Shown here in pieces: positions 33,917 to 42,865 of a DNA stretch of 64,000 nucleotides. Below the pieces are notes generated by a model. It was not told where the DNA came from and ran no database searches. It saw nothing but the letters and a program-made list of their open reading frames with translations. A program made the position numbers and the translations under genes. The first letter of the stretch is position 1, and each line of letters opens with the position of its first letter. The DNA comes from UBA7867 sp964579205 (lineage in GTDB: Bacteria > Bacillota > Clostridia > Christensenellales > UBA1242). Location: contig CAZOFH010000002.1 in NCBI GenBank assembly GCA_964579205.1, positions 102,821-166,820 of the forward strand, given 5' to 3'.

Positions 33917-35548
33917 ATGGATATAGTAAGTATTGTTGTGTTGATGTTGGCTGGGCTGGGACTATTGCTGTACGGTATGTATATGTTTAGCCACGCGCTA
34001 GAAGCGTGTATGGGGCAGAGCCTAGGTAATAGATTTATGAAAGTGGCGGATAGCCCTATCCGTAGTTATTTTTTCAGCGCAATAATGACTTTTGCTACGC
34101 AAAAATCCACCATGGTCAGTGGAATGATAATGAACTATGTCAATTACGGCACCATCAGCCTCAAAAAGAGTCTGCCTTTTGTGCTGGGGTTGAGTTTTGG
34201 TAACGCGATATCTATAATCCTAATGATTTTTCAGGGATTGAATATCACTAGGTTTTTGTCCTTGCTATGCTTTGTCGGAGCGGTGATAAACCTGCTATTT
34301 AGGCAGGAAAAAATGCACAACATTGCCAAGGCGCTAGTGGGCTTTGGGATGTTGTTTTTGGGGATTGACCTCGTAGGACAGTATGCGACAATGCTATTTG
34401 AGATGGACGGGATATTCGACTTTTTTCAGAAGATAAACTATCCTGTAGTCATTATGCTGCTAGCCCTAGTGTTCTCATTCATCACTACTAGCAATTTTGC
34501 GAGTCTGACACTGCTCGCCGCTTTCGTGAGCGCGGGTATAGTGAGTGTCGACACCGCAGTATTAGGGATGCTGGCTGTCTCGATAGGTACTTCGCTCGCT
34601 AGTTATGTATACACTGTGCCCGGTCAAGGCTCAGAGGCTAGAATGGTGGCAGTCGGGCATATTATTGCGCATCTTTTCGGAGTGATTTTGCTTTTGCCGC
34701 TGTATTTTGCAGGAGTGTATACGTGGCTATTCGGGGTGCTGGGTAATAATGTGTTTATGACGCTGATCATCGTGCATATGGTGCAGATGACCCTGCCGAT
34801 ATTATTGCTGCCATTGTGCGGCGTGCTAGAGAAAATGCTGCGCCGTGTGGTGCCGCAAAAGAAAAATTCTCGTGACAGCAGTAGGGCGTTCATCATCCCA
34901 GACACCACGCTAGAGACATTTAGCACGGGGTATCTAGCGCTACTCAATTCGGTCAAACTGCTACTCCAAAAAAATCAAAAAATCAACGACGACATTTTGG
35001 ATAGAATGGGGCAGGGCAAGGATATGCGCGGCATCTCAGGCTCTATAATGGGACTCAACAAGGCGATAAAAATTAGCAACAACGCCGTGCTGCGCCTCAC
35101 CTCCAAGGTCGGCGAGACTGAATTGCACAAGACTAATGTGCTAGTCAATATCTTTAATGACATCCAGTATCTTGCAGACCGAAGCAAAAAACTAATGGAT
35201 ATGGCGAACGAAATCGCCAAAAAGCCGCGAGGGATGAGCGCTGAACAGGTAGGAGAACTACAGAATTTGCTCAACCTCATCAATGGAGTAGTGGGGCTAG
35301 TGAATGCGCTTTGCGACGATGTCATTGCCAACAAACCAGTGGATAGCGATGCGCTAAAACTGGTACTAGATGCCAACAAGCAGATTTATGCCGTATTACA
35401 AAAGCAGCGCCGCGCCGTATACAATGATTACAAAGACCGCGGAGCATACCCAGACAACAATGCGTACTTTAATGCACTAGGGATTTTTGAGAATACCAAC
35501 ACCGCATTAGAAAATATCGCCATCAAATTGGGCATACTTTCAGGTTAA
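33917..35548 (+). CDS. Na/Pi-cotransporter-like membrane protein with degenerate transport motifs
   Basis: 543 residues. N-terminal two thirds match the NptA/PF02690 fold (GLGLLLYGMYMFSHALEACMGQSL..., about eight membrane segments). The C-terminal part (about 325-540) is a PhoU-like helical domain. The QSSS motifs that form the substrate site in this family are changed: ATQKSTM at 61-66 and TTSNFAS at 190-196. The protein may have lost phosphate transport or changed substrate. pgk follows 15 bases downstream, so transcription may run into the glycolytic genes. Confidence 0.8.
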   Translation: MDIVSIVVLMLAGLGLLLYGMYMFSHALEACMGQSLGNRFMKVADSPIRSYFFSAIMTFATQKSTMVSGMIMNYVNYGTISLKKSLPFVLGLSFGNAISIILMIFQGLNITRFLSLLCFVGAVINLLFRQEKMHNIAKALVGFGMLFLGIDLVGQYATMLFEMDGIFDFFQKINYPVVIMLLALVFSFITTSNFASLTLLAAFVSAGIVSVDTAVLGMLAVSIGTSLASYVYTVPGQGSEARMVAVGHIIAHLFGVILLLPLYFAGVYTWLFGVLGNNVFMTLIIVHMVQMTLPILLLPLCGVLEKMLRRVVPQKKNSRDSSRAFIIPDTTLETFSTGYLALLNSVKLLLQKNQKINDDILDRMGQGKDMRGISGSIMGLNKAIKISNNAVLRLTSKVGETELHKTNVLVNIFNDIQYLADRSKKLMDMANEIAKKPRGMSAEQVGELQNLLNLINGVVGLVNALCDDVIANKPVDSDALKLVLDANKQIYAVLQKQRRAVYNDYKDRGAYPDNNAYFNALGIFENTNTALENIAIKLGILSG

Positions 35549-35563
35549 AGGAGGAGAGAGAAT

Positions 35564-36751
35564 ATGTTTAACAAGGTAACTTTACGAGAAATGGTACTCA
35601 AAGGCAAACGCGTCTTGCTACGCGTGGACTTTAACGTGCCGCTAAACTCAAATTTGCAGATAACTAATGACAAAAGGATTCGCGAGACTTTGCCTACTAT
35701 CCAGTATCTCATTGAGCGCGAAGCAAAAATCATTATCATTAGCCATCTTGGGCGCCCAGAGGGCAAGGTAGCGCCTGAGTTTTCGCTCAAGCCTGTGGCA
35801 GACGCTTTGCGCGCGATGCTGCACCGACCTATTCTTTTGGCGAACGATGTCGCAGGTGCTGAGACGTATCGCTATGTAAGGTCGATGAAAGAGGGCGATA
35901 TCGTGATGATGGAAAACTTGCGCTTTGACCCTAGAGAGACTGCCAATGATGACGAATTCGCAAAAGAATTGGCGGGCGTGGCGGATTTGTACTGCAATGA
36001 CGCCTTTGGCACAATGCACCGCGAGCATACCAGCACATCAAAGATTGCTGAATACCTGCCTAGTTGCGTAGGGCTGCTAGCGGAAAAGGAATTGCAAATC
36101 CTAGGTCACGCGACTACCGACCCAAAGCGTCCTTTTGTAGTAATCATTGGTGGAGTAAAAATCAAGGACAAGATTACCCTGATTAGTCGAATGATTGATG
36201 TCGCAGATGTGGTGCTGATAGGCGGAGCAATGGCATATACATTCTTGCGTGCGCAGGGCTACTCGGTCGGGCGCTCTATAATAGAAAAGGACAAAGTGCA
36301 GTTGGCACGCCTGCTATTAGAAAAAGCCAAGACTCAAGGCACAAAAATCGTTCTGCCTACCGACCACGTCGTAGCAGGGGAATTTAGTTTTGCTGCCGAT
36401 TCTGCTACCGCTTCGACCAAGCGCTTTCCTCGTACCGCTATCGGTATGGATATAGGACCTAGCACGGTGCGCGCTTTTAGACATTATATTAGCAAGGCGG
36501 CTACCGTGCTGTGGAATGGTCCGCTAGGAGTCGCCGAATTCCAAAAATTCGCCAAGGGGACTACCCAAATCGCTGAGGCGCTCGCCGATGCAAAGGCATT
36601 TACAATCGTAGGCGGCGGCGATAGTGCGCGCTTTATCGAGCAGTTGAACCTGCAGGACAAAATCAACCACGTGTCTACTGGCGGCGGCGCTATGCTAAAA
36701 CTCCTAGAGGGCGTGGAGTTGCCCGGGCTAAAAAATATCAGTGACAAGTAA
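35564..36751 (+). CDS. pgk: Phosphoglycerate kinase
   Basis: 395 residues. N-domain RVDFNVPLN and SHLGRPEGK, then ENLRFDPRE; C-domain nucleotide site GGAMAYTFL, VLWNGPLGV and GGGDSARFIEQ. Produces ATP from 1,3-bisphosphoglycerate. AAGGAGGAG precedes the ATG. First of pgk-tpiA-gpmI. Confidence 0.97.
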   Translation: MFNKVTLREMVLKGKRVLLRVDFNVPLNSNLQITNDKRIRETLPTIQYLIEREAKIIIISHLGRPEGKVAPEFSLKPVADALRAMLHRPILLANDVAGAETYRYVRSMKEGDIVMMENLRFDPRETANDDEFAKELAGVADLYCNDAFGTMHREHTSTSKIAEYLPSCVGLLAEKELQILGHATTDPKRPFVVIIGGVKIKDKITLISRMIDVADVVLIGGAMAYTFLRAQGYSVGRSIIEKDKVQLARLLLEKAKTQGTKIVLPTDHVVAGEFSFAADSATASTKRFPRTAIGMDIGPSTVRAFRHYISKAATVLWNGPLGVAEFQKFAKGTTQIAEALADAKAFTIVGGGDSARFIEQLNLQDKINHVSTGGGAMLKLLEGVELPGLKNISDK

Positions 36752-36765
36752 TCGGAGGTGTGATG

Positions 36766-37482
36766 ATGAAGTACGTTTTGGGTAATTGGAAGATGAATAT
36801 GTCGGTCGACCGAATTCGCGATTTTGATGCGAATTTTGTGACGGAAAATACGCCCGATATTATGCTAGGCTTGGCTGTGCCGTCTATTTATCTAGGCTGC
36901 TCTATCGGGCTAAACGATAGGGCTAGCGTGGGGCTGCAGAATGTCAGCGAATTTGAGCACGGTGCGTACACAGGCGAGATTTCTGCTGCTATGGCGCAGG
37001 ATATGGCGGCGGATTTTTGCCTAGTCGGTCATAGCGAGCGGCGAAAGTATTATGGCGAAACGAACGCCGTGGTCAATCAAAAAATCTCGAGGCTCATAGA
37101 GGCAGGTATTCGCCCTGTATTGTGTATCGGAGAAACTCTCGCCGAATATGAGGCAGGTGAGACAAAGGTAGTTTTGCAGCGGCAGATTACCAATGCGCTC
37201 AAAGGTATCGACCTCTCAGGGCTCATCGTAGCCTATGAGCCTGTCTGGGCTATCGGCACGGGAAAGTCCGCGAGTACCGAGATAATCGACGAAGTTTGCG
37301 GCTTTGTATCCGAGTGTTTGTCGAATATGGGCGGCTCGGAGGTTCCTATACTATACGGCGGCAGTGTGAATAGCACCAATGCTACCGATATCGCGAGACT
37401 CGACACGGTAGACGGCGTGCTAGTTGGCGGCGCAAGTATGGATGCTAGTGAATTTTTGGCTATCAAAAAGGCATTTTGTTAG
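36766..37482 (+). CDS. tpiA: Triosephosphate isomerase
   Basis: 238 residues. Substrate Lys in NWKMN, catalytic His in LVGHSERR, catalytic Glu in VAYEPVWAIGTG, phosphate-binding LYGGSV and GVLVGGASM. Start chosen at ATG 36766, 7 bases after GGAGG; GTG 36760 and ATG 36763 are alternatives. Nine bases separate the pgk stop from GTG 36760. Confidence 0.97.
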   Translation: MKYVLGNWKMNMSVDRIRDFDANFVTENTPDIMLGLAVPSIYLGCSIGLNDRASVGLQNVSEFEHGAYTGEISAAMAQDMAADFCLVGHSERRKYYGETNAVVNQKISRLIEAGIRPVLCIGETLAEYEAGETKVVLQRQITNALKGIDLSGLIVAYEPVWAIGTGKSASTEIIDEVCGFVSECLSNMGGSEVPILYGGSVNSTNATDIARLDTVDGVLVGGASMDASEFLAIKKAFC

Positions 37483-37491
37483 GAGGAAATA

Positions 37492-39021
37492 GTGATTACA
37501 AAAAGACCTGTTTTGGGAATTATTTTGGACGGATTTGGCTACCGAAAAGAAAAGGTGGGCAACCCTGTGTTTGAGGCGAAAATGCCTTTTTATGACAAAC
37601 TGATGAGCGAATTTCCGCACACAACGCTATTCGCTAGCGAAGAATATGTCGGGCTACCCAAAGGGCAAATGGGCAATAGTGAGGTCGGGCATATCAACCT
37701 CGGCGCAGGTAGAGTGGTTTATCAAGACTTTATGCGCATCAACAATGCGATTAGCGACGGCTCTTTAGTCAAAAATAAGGTGTTAGACGATATGATAGAG
37801 CGCGTGGTGACGCAGGACAAAACGCTGCATTTTTGTGGGCTAGTCTCAAATGGCGGCATACATAGTAGCATCGACCACCTCAAGTTTTTGATAAATTACG
37901 CTGCTAGCCGTGGAGTCCGAAAAATCAAAGTGCACTGCTTTACCGATGGGCGCGATACTCCGCCTGATAGCGGCGCCCGCTTTGTCCAAGAGATTGAGAA
38001 TTTGTTGGGTAGGCTGGGCGTAGGTGAGATCGCTACCGTGGTAGGTAGGTTTTATGGAATGGATAGAGAGGAGCGCTGGAATAGGACGCAGACCGCGTTT
38101 AACCTGATTGTTTCGGGAGAAGGGACTCGCAAAAATGCTATCTATGACGCTTTTAGTGAGACCTATGACCAAAAAATCAGTGACGAATTTATGCCGCCAT
38201 ATGCGCTAGGCGGGTACCAAGGTATGGAGGCTGGCGACGAGATTTTCTTCTTTAACTTTCGCCCCGACAGGATGCGTCAGTTGTCCAATGCCTTTGTGAC
38301 CAAAAACTTTGCGTGTTTTAACAATCGCAATTTGCCTAAAATTCACGCCACCGCTATGTGCATGTATGACGAAAAACAAAATAACCTGCCGTACCTTTTT
38401 GGCGCAAATATCCCGTCAAACACCTTGTCATACCGCTTGAGTAAAATCGGGTACAAGCAGCTCAAACTCGCCGAAACGACCAAGTACGCGCACGTGACAT
38501 ATTATTTTAATGGTGGTATCGAAAAGCCATTTAAGGGGGAAAAGCGAATTTTGGTCGAGAGCAAGTTTATTGACAATTTCGCCGATTATCCGACTATGCG
38601 CGCCCCCGAGATTGCTGCCACCGCGGTAGAAGAATTGCAAAAGGGTATATACGATTTTGTATTGATAAACTTTAGCAACTGCGATATGATAGGGCACACA
38701 GGCGATTTTGATGCGTGCGTAGAGACTTTGGAGGTGGTGGACAAGGCGCTACAAAAGGTGGTCACCGCCGCTACCGAGGCAGGGTATACCTGCGTGATAA
38801 CTGCCGATCACGGCAATATCGAGGACTTGCGAAAGACCAACGGTAGGAATACCACTCATACACTCAACCCAGTGCCGCTCATTATCACAGACAAGACTCT
38901 AAAAATAAAAGAAAAGCATTTTGCTCTTGACTCTTTCGCCCCAACTGTGCTACACTTAATGAAACTCTACCAGCCTGCAGAGATGACTGGCGAGAGCGTG
39001 ATTTGGGAGGAAGAAGAGTGA
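37492..39021 (+). CDS. gpmI: 2,3-bisphosphoglycerate-independent phosphoglycerate mutase
   Basis: 509 residues. Alkaline-phosphatase superfamily; metal site LDGFGY at the N-terminus, catalytic Ser in MGNSEVGHINLGAGR, then HCFTDGRDTPP, FFNFRPDRMRQL and TADHGN. Converts 3- to 2-phosphoglycerate in a manganese-dependent way, the usual type in spore formers. GTG start after AGGAGG. Enolase is not in the window. Confidence 0.97.
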   Translation: MITKRPVLGIILDGFGYRKEKVGNPVFEAKMPFYDKLMSEFPHTTLFASEEYVGLPKGQMGNSEVGHINLGAGRVVYQDFMRINNAISDGSLVKNKVLDDMIERVVTQDKTLHFCGLVSNGGIHSSIDHLKFLINYAASRGVRKIKVHCFTDGRDTPPDSGARFVQEIENLLGRLGVGEIATVVGRFYGMDREERWNRTQTAFNLIVSGEGTRKNAIYDAFSETYDQKISDEFMPPYALGGYQGMEAGDEIFFFNFRPDRMRQLSNAFVTKNFACFNNRNLPKIHATAMCMYDEKQNNLPYLFGANIPSNTLSYRLSKIGYKQLKLAETTKYAHVTYYFNGGIEKPFKGEKRILVESKFIDNFADYPTMRAPEIAATAVEELQKGIYDFVLINFSNCDMIGHTGDFDACVETLEVVDKALQKVVTAATEAGYTCVITADHGNIEDLRKTNGRNTTHTLNPVPLIITDKTLKIKEKHFALDSFAPTVLHLMKLYQPAEMTGESVIWEEEE

Positions 39022-39248
39022 GTTTTGCTATGATGCTGGGGCTATTCGACCCTTTGCTAAACTGGATTAGGTCATTCAGTCAGATGACCAAGGGTATTAT
39101 TATACTAGTCGCCCTAATGCTGAGTTTTTTGTGCTTGGCAAAGACTTTTAACGTGGGCAAAAACCACGCCGAGCGCCCTATTAGGTGGCTGATGTTTGGG
39201 CTGTGCCTCGTGTTTATGGGGATTGCAGTGTTAGTCGGACTGGTATAA
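39018..39248 (+). CDS. Small two-helix membrane protein, unknown
   Basis: 76 residues from GTG 39018, which overlaps the gpmI stop (GTGA) after GGAGGAAGAA. Two membrane segments (about 25-44 and 54-73) joined by a basic loop (KNHAERPIRW). No family recognised. Conserved position between gpmI and secG would support it. Confidence 0.6.
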   Translation: MSFAMMLGLFDPLLNWIRSFSQMTKGIIILVALMLSFLCLAKTFNVGKNHAERPIRWLMFGLCLVFMGIAVLVGLV

Positions 39249-39272
39249 AAAGAAAAAATTTTTTCAAATTGC

Positions 39273-39301
39273 TTGAAAATCCTGTGAGTATGTGATATAA
39301 T
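39273..39301 (+). promoter_or_regulatory. Sigma-A promoter of secG
   Basis: TTGAAA (39273-39278), 17-bp spacer, TATAAT (39296-39301). Confidence 0.85.
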
Positions 39302-39345
39302 ACTTTCACTAAATTTTTATTTGGCTAATATTTTGGAGGACATTT

Positions 39346-39657
39346 ATGTATCTATTTGGTTTGTTGGGCGCTGGTTTGCCTGAATGGGTGACTACCTTGG
39401 TTCCCGTGCTCAAGATTATCTTTGTGTCATATATCGGTCTTGCGGCTATCGCTATGACAGTGCTGATTTTGATGCAGCCTAGCAATTCGCAGGGCGGTAT
39501 CACTGGCGTCACCGGTACTACCGACACATACTATTCGCACAACAAGGGTGCGACAAAAGAGGGCAGGATGAAGCGTGCTACTACTTGGCTAGCGATTTCT
39601 GTCATTGTGGTAGTCGTGCTGTTCTTTGTGTTGGATATGCTCGTTTACAGTGCGTAA
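39346..39657 (+). CDS. secG: Protein translocase subunit SecG
   Basis: 103 residues. Two membrane segments (about 20-45 and 80-101) around a loop with ILMQPSNSQGGITGVTG, the SecG signature region. Part of SecYEG. The tail KEGRMKRATTW is typical. GGAGGA before the ATG. Start of the widespread secG-rnr-smpB-ssrA group. Confidence 0.92.
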   Translation: MYLFGLLGAGLPEWVTTLVPVLKIIFVSYIGLAAIAMTVLILMQPSNSQGGITGVTGTTDTYYSHNKGATKEGRMKRATTWLAISVIVVVVLFFVLDMLVYSA

Positions 39658-39668
39658 TGAGTTTTTAG

Positions 39669-39695
39669 GAGAGGAAGGGGGTCTTTCTCTCTTTT
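39669..39695 (+). terminator. Hairpin between secG and rnr
   Basis: GAGAGGAAG / CTTTCTCTC (one G-T pair), loop GGGGT, T4 tail. Probably a partial terminator that sets rnr level relative to secG. Confidence 0.7.
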
Positions 39696-39722
39696 CTGTT
39701 TTGTATACTTTTTGGGGGTATT

Positions 39723-41852
39723 ATGGAGAATATTATTGATTTCATTAGACAAAATCAACTGAATTTTAGGAATAGGACAGAGTTGGCGCGCTTTGTCGCA
39801 GAAGGGCTGGGGATGGATTTTACCGCGGCTTATTTGGCTATCGGCGAGATGATAGACAATGGCGATTTGGTCATCGAGGGCAGTGACAAGTTGGCTCTGC
39901 CTGAGGCGCTCGGCTTGCGCAAGGGGATTTTGATGGGCAATGCCAAGGGCTTCGCTTTTTGCAAATTTATCGACTTAGCCGACGGCGAAGAAATGCCTGA
40001 CGTCTTTATCCCTCCGACCAAGTTAAAGAATGCCCTGCACAAGGACACCGTTTTTGTCAAAGTGCGCCACGTGGGTGACAAGACTGAGGGCGAGGTCATC
40101 AAGATTATCGAGCGAAACAACCGCAATATCGTGGGCACGCTAGATGTTGTCAATGACAAATTGGCGTTTGTCAAACCCGACGATACTCGTATTAGCAAGG
40201 ATATTTTGGTTCGCAATCACAAGAAATTCAAAATCGGTGCTAATGACAAAATTGTTTGCCGCATCACTCGGTACAACAATGGCGACAAAAATCCTCAAGG
40301 TGTCATCACCGAGGTCTTGGGGCTGAATGGCAATCCTAATGTCGAGATGCTGGCGATAATTCGTGAGAATGAGTTGTATTCGGAATTTGAGCCCGAGGTG
40401 CTGACAGAGGCGCGCACTTTGCCTCAGACCGTGACCGCCGAGGCAAAACGCGGCCGTCGCGACTTTACCGACCTCGATATCGTGACTATTGACGGCGACG
40501 ATACTCGCGATATTGACGACGCCGTGAGTATTGAGGAGCACCCAGACGGCACATTTACTCTAGGTGTGCACATTGCTGATGTCAGCCACTACGTCCGTCC
40601 GAATTCGCCACTGGACCAAGAGGCGTACAAGCGTGGTACTAGTGTGTATTTCCCAGGCGAAGTATACCCGATGCTTCCCAAAGAATTGAGTAATGGTATC
40701 TGTTCGCTCAATCCAAAGGTCGATAGGCTCACCTTGTCTGTCATTATGCAAATTGACGAAAAAGGCAAGGTATTCGATTACGAAATTTGTGAGGGTGTCA
40801 TCCGTTCGCGAGAGCAGATGACCTATAATAATGTATTCGCAATTCTCAATGACGACCCCGAGGTTTGCGCAAAGTATGCGTATTTGGTGGACAAGTTCAA
40901 GTCAATGCAAAAACTGCACCGCCTGCTCTTGGCTACTCGCAAAAAACGCGGCGCTCTCGAGTTCGATTTGCCAGAATGTGAGTTTGAAATGGATGAGACT
41001 GGGCACGTCTTGGATGTCAAATTGCACGAGCGCAACGAGGCGCATCTGCTGATTGAGTCTTTTATGCTGATAGCCAACGAGACTGTGGCGCACGCTTGCG
41101 ACAAGGAGAAAATTCCTTTCCTTTACCGTGTGCACGAGCAGCCCGATAGTGAAAAGATGTTTGATTTCTTTCAGTTCGCGGGGCAGTTTGGATACAAGGT
41201 CGCCGATAACCCTGAGAAAGTTACACCAAAGCAACTACAGCAGTTATTATGCACTGTAGAGGGCAAGCCTTGCGAGCCGCTCATCAATTCGGTGATGCTC
41301 CGCAGTCTCCAAAAAGCCCGCTATCATACCAAGAATTTGGGGCACTTTGGTATCGCTGCCGTGGATTATTGCCACTTTACATCACCGATTAGGAGATATC
41401 CAGACCTGTTTATACATAGAATGATAAAGAAATTCTACCTGCGCAACAAGGACAAAAAGGAAATGGAGCGCTGGCAGGAATTTGCCGAAGAGGCGGCGCT
41501 AGTCACGAGTGAGCGCGAGAGACTAGCCGAGGCTGCCGAGCGTCAAGTCGATGACCTCAAAAAGGCAGACTTTATGCAGGATAAAATCGGCAATGTCTAT
41601 GAGGGCGTGGTCACAGGATGTACCAATTTTGGCGTGTTTGTCGGGCTAGAGAATACGGTAGAGGGTATGTGTTCGCTCGAGAATTTGCCTGTGGACAACT
41701 ATATATTGATGGAGAAATTGTTTAAGTTAGCGGGTACCAAACACGATTATCAACTAGGACAAAGAGTGGTAGTCGAGGTGGAAAGTGTAAACTTGCGCCG
41801 TAGACAAGTCAACTTTAAAATTTTGGACAAAAAGCCCGAAAAAGAATACTAA
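39723..41852 (+). CDS. rnr: Ribonuclease R
   Basis: 709 residues. N-terminal helix-turn-helix-like region, two cold-shock folds, RNB catalytic domain with ITIDGDDTRDIDDAVSI (the Asp cluster that binds magnesium) and HFTSPIRRYPDL, and a C-terminal S1 domain (GNVYEGVVTGCTNFGVFVGL). A 3'-5' exonuclease for structured RNA and, with tmRNA, for non-stop mRNAs. smpB follows. Confidence 0.96.
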   Translation: MENIIDFIRQNQLNFRNRTELARFVAEGLGMDFTAAYLAIGEMIDNGDLVIEGSDKLALPEALGLRKGILMGNAKGFAFCKFIDLADGEEMPDVFIPPTKLKNALHKDTVFVKVRHVGDKTEGEVIKIIERNNRNIVGTLDVVNDKLAFVKPDDTRISKDILVRNHKKFKIGANDKIVCRITRYNNGDKNPQGVITEVLGLNGNPNVEMLAIIRENELYSEFEPEVLTEARTLPQTVTAEAKRGRRDFTDLDIVTIDGDDTRDIDDAVSIEEHPDGTFTLGVHIADVSHYVRPNSPLDQEAYKRGTSVYFPGEVYPMLPKELSNGICSLNPKVDRLTLSVIMQIDEKGKVFDYEICEGVIRSREQMTYNNVFAILNDDPEVCAKYAYLVDKFKSMQKLHRLLLATRKKRGALEFDLPECEFEMDETGHVLDVKLHERNEAHLLIESFMLIANETVAHACDKEKIPFLYRVHEQPDSEKMFDFFQFAGQFGYKVADNPEKVTPKQLQQLLCTVEGKPCEPLINSVMLRSLQKARYHTKNLGHFGIAAVDYCHFTSPIRRYPDLFIHRMIKKFYLRNKDKKEMERWQEFAEEAALVTSERERLAEAAERQVDDLKKADFMQDKIGNVYEGVVTGCTNFGVFVGLENTVEGMCSLENLPVDNYILMEKLFKLAGTKHDYQLGQRVVVEVESVNLRRRQVNFKILDKKPEKEY

Positions 41853-41908
41853 ATAGCGAAAATTTGAGCCGATTTGCACAAAAAATCTAATTAATTTGCA
41901 AAAAGGTA

Positions 41909-41936
41909 TTGAAAAATTTTTTAAATATGATATAAT
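41909..41936 (+). promoter_or_regulatory. Sigma-A promoter of smpB (and ssrA)
   Basis: TTGAAA (41909-41914), 16-bp spacer, TATAAT (41931-41936), 13 bases before the smpB ATG. Confidence 0.75.
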
Positions 41937-41949
41937 TAGGAGTGTAGGA

Positions 41950-42399
41950 ATGAAAGTCGTTGCTACCAATCGGCGAGCGAACTACGAGTACTTTGTCTTG
42001 GACAAATATGTCGCAGGTGTGGTTTTGGTCGGCTCTGAGGTCAAGGCTATTCGGGCGAACAGTGCTAGTATTACCGATGCTTTTGTCACTGTTCGAGATG
42101 GTGAGGCATATGTAGTGAATATGTATGTCAAGGGGTATAGTCAGGCGAATGCTTTTGCACCAGACGAGCGCAGGACGCGCAAGTTGTTGCTCAACAAGTC
42201 AGAGATTGACGCGTTGGCTGCTGCCACTCAGCAAAAGGGGTTGACAGTCGTGCCTCTCAAGTTGTTTTTTGATAGGTCATTTGTTAAACTTGAGATTGCT
42301 GTGTGTCGTGGTAAAAAGATGTATGACAAGCGACAGAGTATCAAGTCGAGGGATATCAGTAGGGATGTCGCCCGTGATGTAAAATCTGCTAGTTTTTAG
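41950..42399 (+). CDS. smpB: SsrA-binding protein SmpB
   Basis: 149 residues from ATG 41950 after AGGAGTG; a reading from 41896 would cross the promoter. Family motifs: NRRANYEYFVLDKYVAGVVLVGSEVKAIR, FVTVRDGEAYVVNMYV, and the basic tail CRGKKMYDKRQSIKSRD whose end enters the decoding centre. Binds tmRNA, whose gene starts 20 bases later. Confidence 0.97.
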   Translation: MKVVATNRRANYEYFVLDKYVAGVVLVGSEVKAIRANSASITDAFVTVRDGEAYVVNMYVKGYSQANAFAPDERRTRKLLLNKSEIDALAAATQQKGLTVVPLKLFFDRSFVKLEIAVCRGKKMYDKRQSIKSRDISRDVARDVKSASF

Positions 42400-42419
42400 A
42401 CGATACTTCCCCTCATTAT

Positions 42420-42827
42420 GGGGGCGTACTGGTTTTGACAGGTGGATCGCACATTTTATTCAGCATACCGCAGGCTCGTCTGCGCTACCAACGGGAATTA
42501 AATTTAAATGCTAACAAGCAATCTACGAGCTATATGCCTGCTACCAACTTTGATACAGCATACGCTTACTAAGTCCTTAGTTTTTTTAGGACAGTTCTAT
42601 TGTCGACCGAGCGGCTTTGTGGGTGGACAGTAGGGCTTCAACCCGACACAATTAGCCCCTCAGAGTTTTGTGACTATCCGAAATTTTGAGGTAATAGATA
42701 GTCTTGGTATCTGACGGTTTGTCCTTGCATCCTAGATATCAATCCCCCCCAAAAAATGGACTAAGTATGTAGTAAGGATAGAATAGGCACCATTTGGACA
42801 TGGGTTCGACTCCCATCGCTTCCACCA
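42420..42827 (+). ncRNA. ssrA: tmRNA (SsrA), trans-translation RNA
   Basis: 408 bases. The 5' end GGGGGCGTACTGGTTTTGACAGG and 3' end GGTTCGACTCCCATCGCTTCCACCA, cut here into its two halves, form the tRNA-like domain: the 7-base 5' arm pairs with CGCTTCC (42817-42823) with two G-U pairs, followed by ACCA. The tag reading frame opens at GCT 42510 and stops at TAA 42570-42572, giving 20 residues from ANKQSTSYMP to ATNFDTAYAY. The hairpin GTCCT/AGGAC follows the stop, as in other tmRNAs. The tag ends in YAY rather than the usual LAA. Confidence 0.96.
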
Positions 42828-42865
42828 GTATTACAAGAATACAAAAATTTTTAGGAGAAAGGAAA

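Noticed and set aside
42790..42827. A tRNA-like 3' end with CCA
   Set aside because: It is the 3' half of tmRNA and pairs with 42420-42426; no separate tRNA gene.
42794..42865. Upstream extension of the coiled-coil protein
   Set aside because: It would start inside the tmRNA 3' end; the ATG at 42866 has a good ribosome site.
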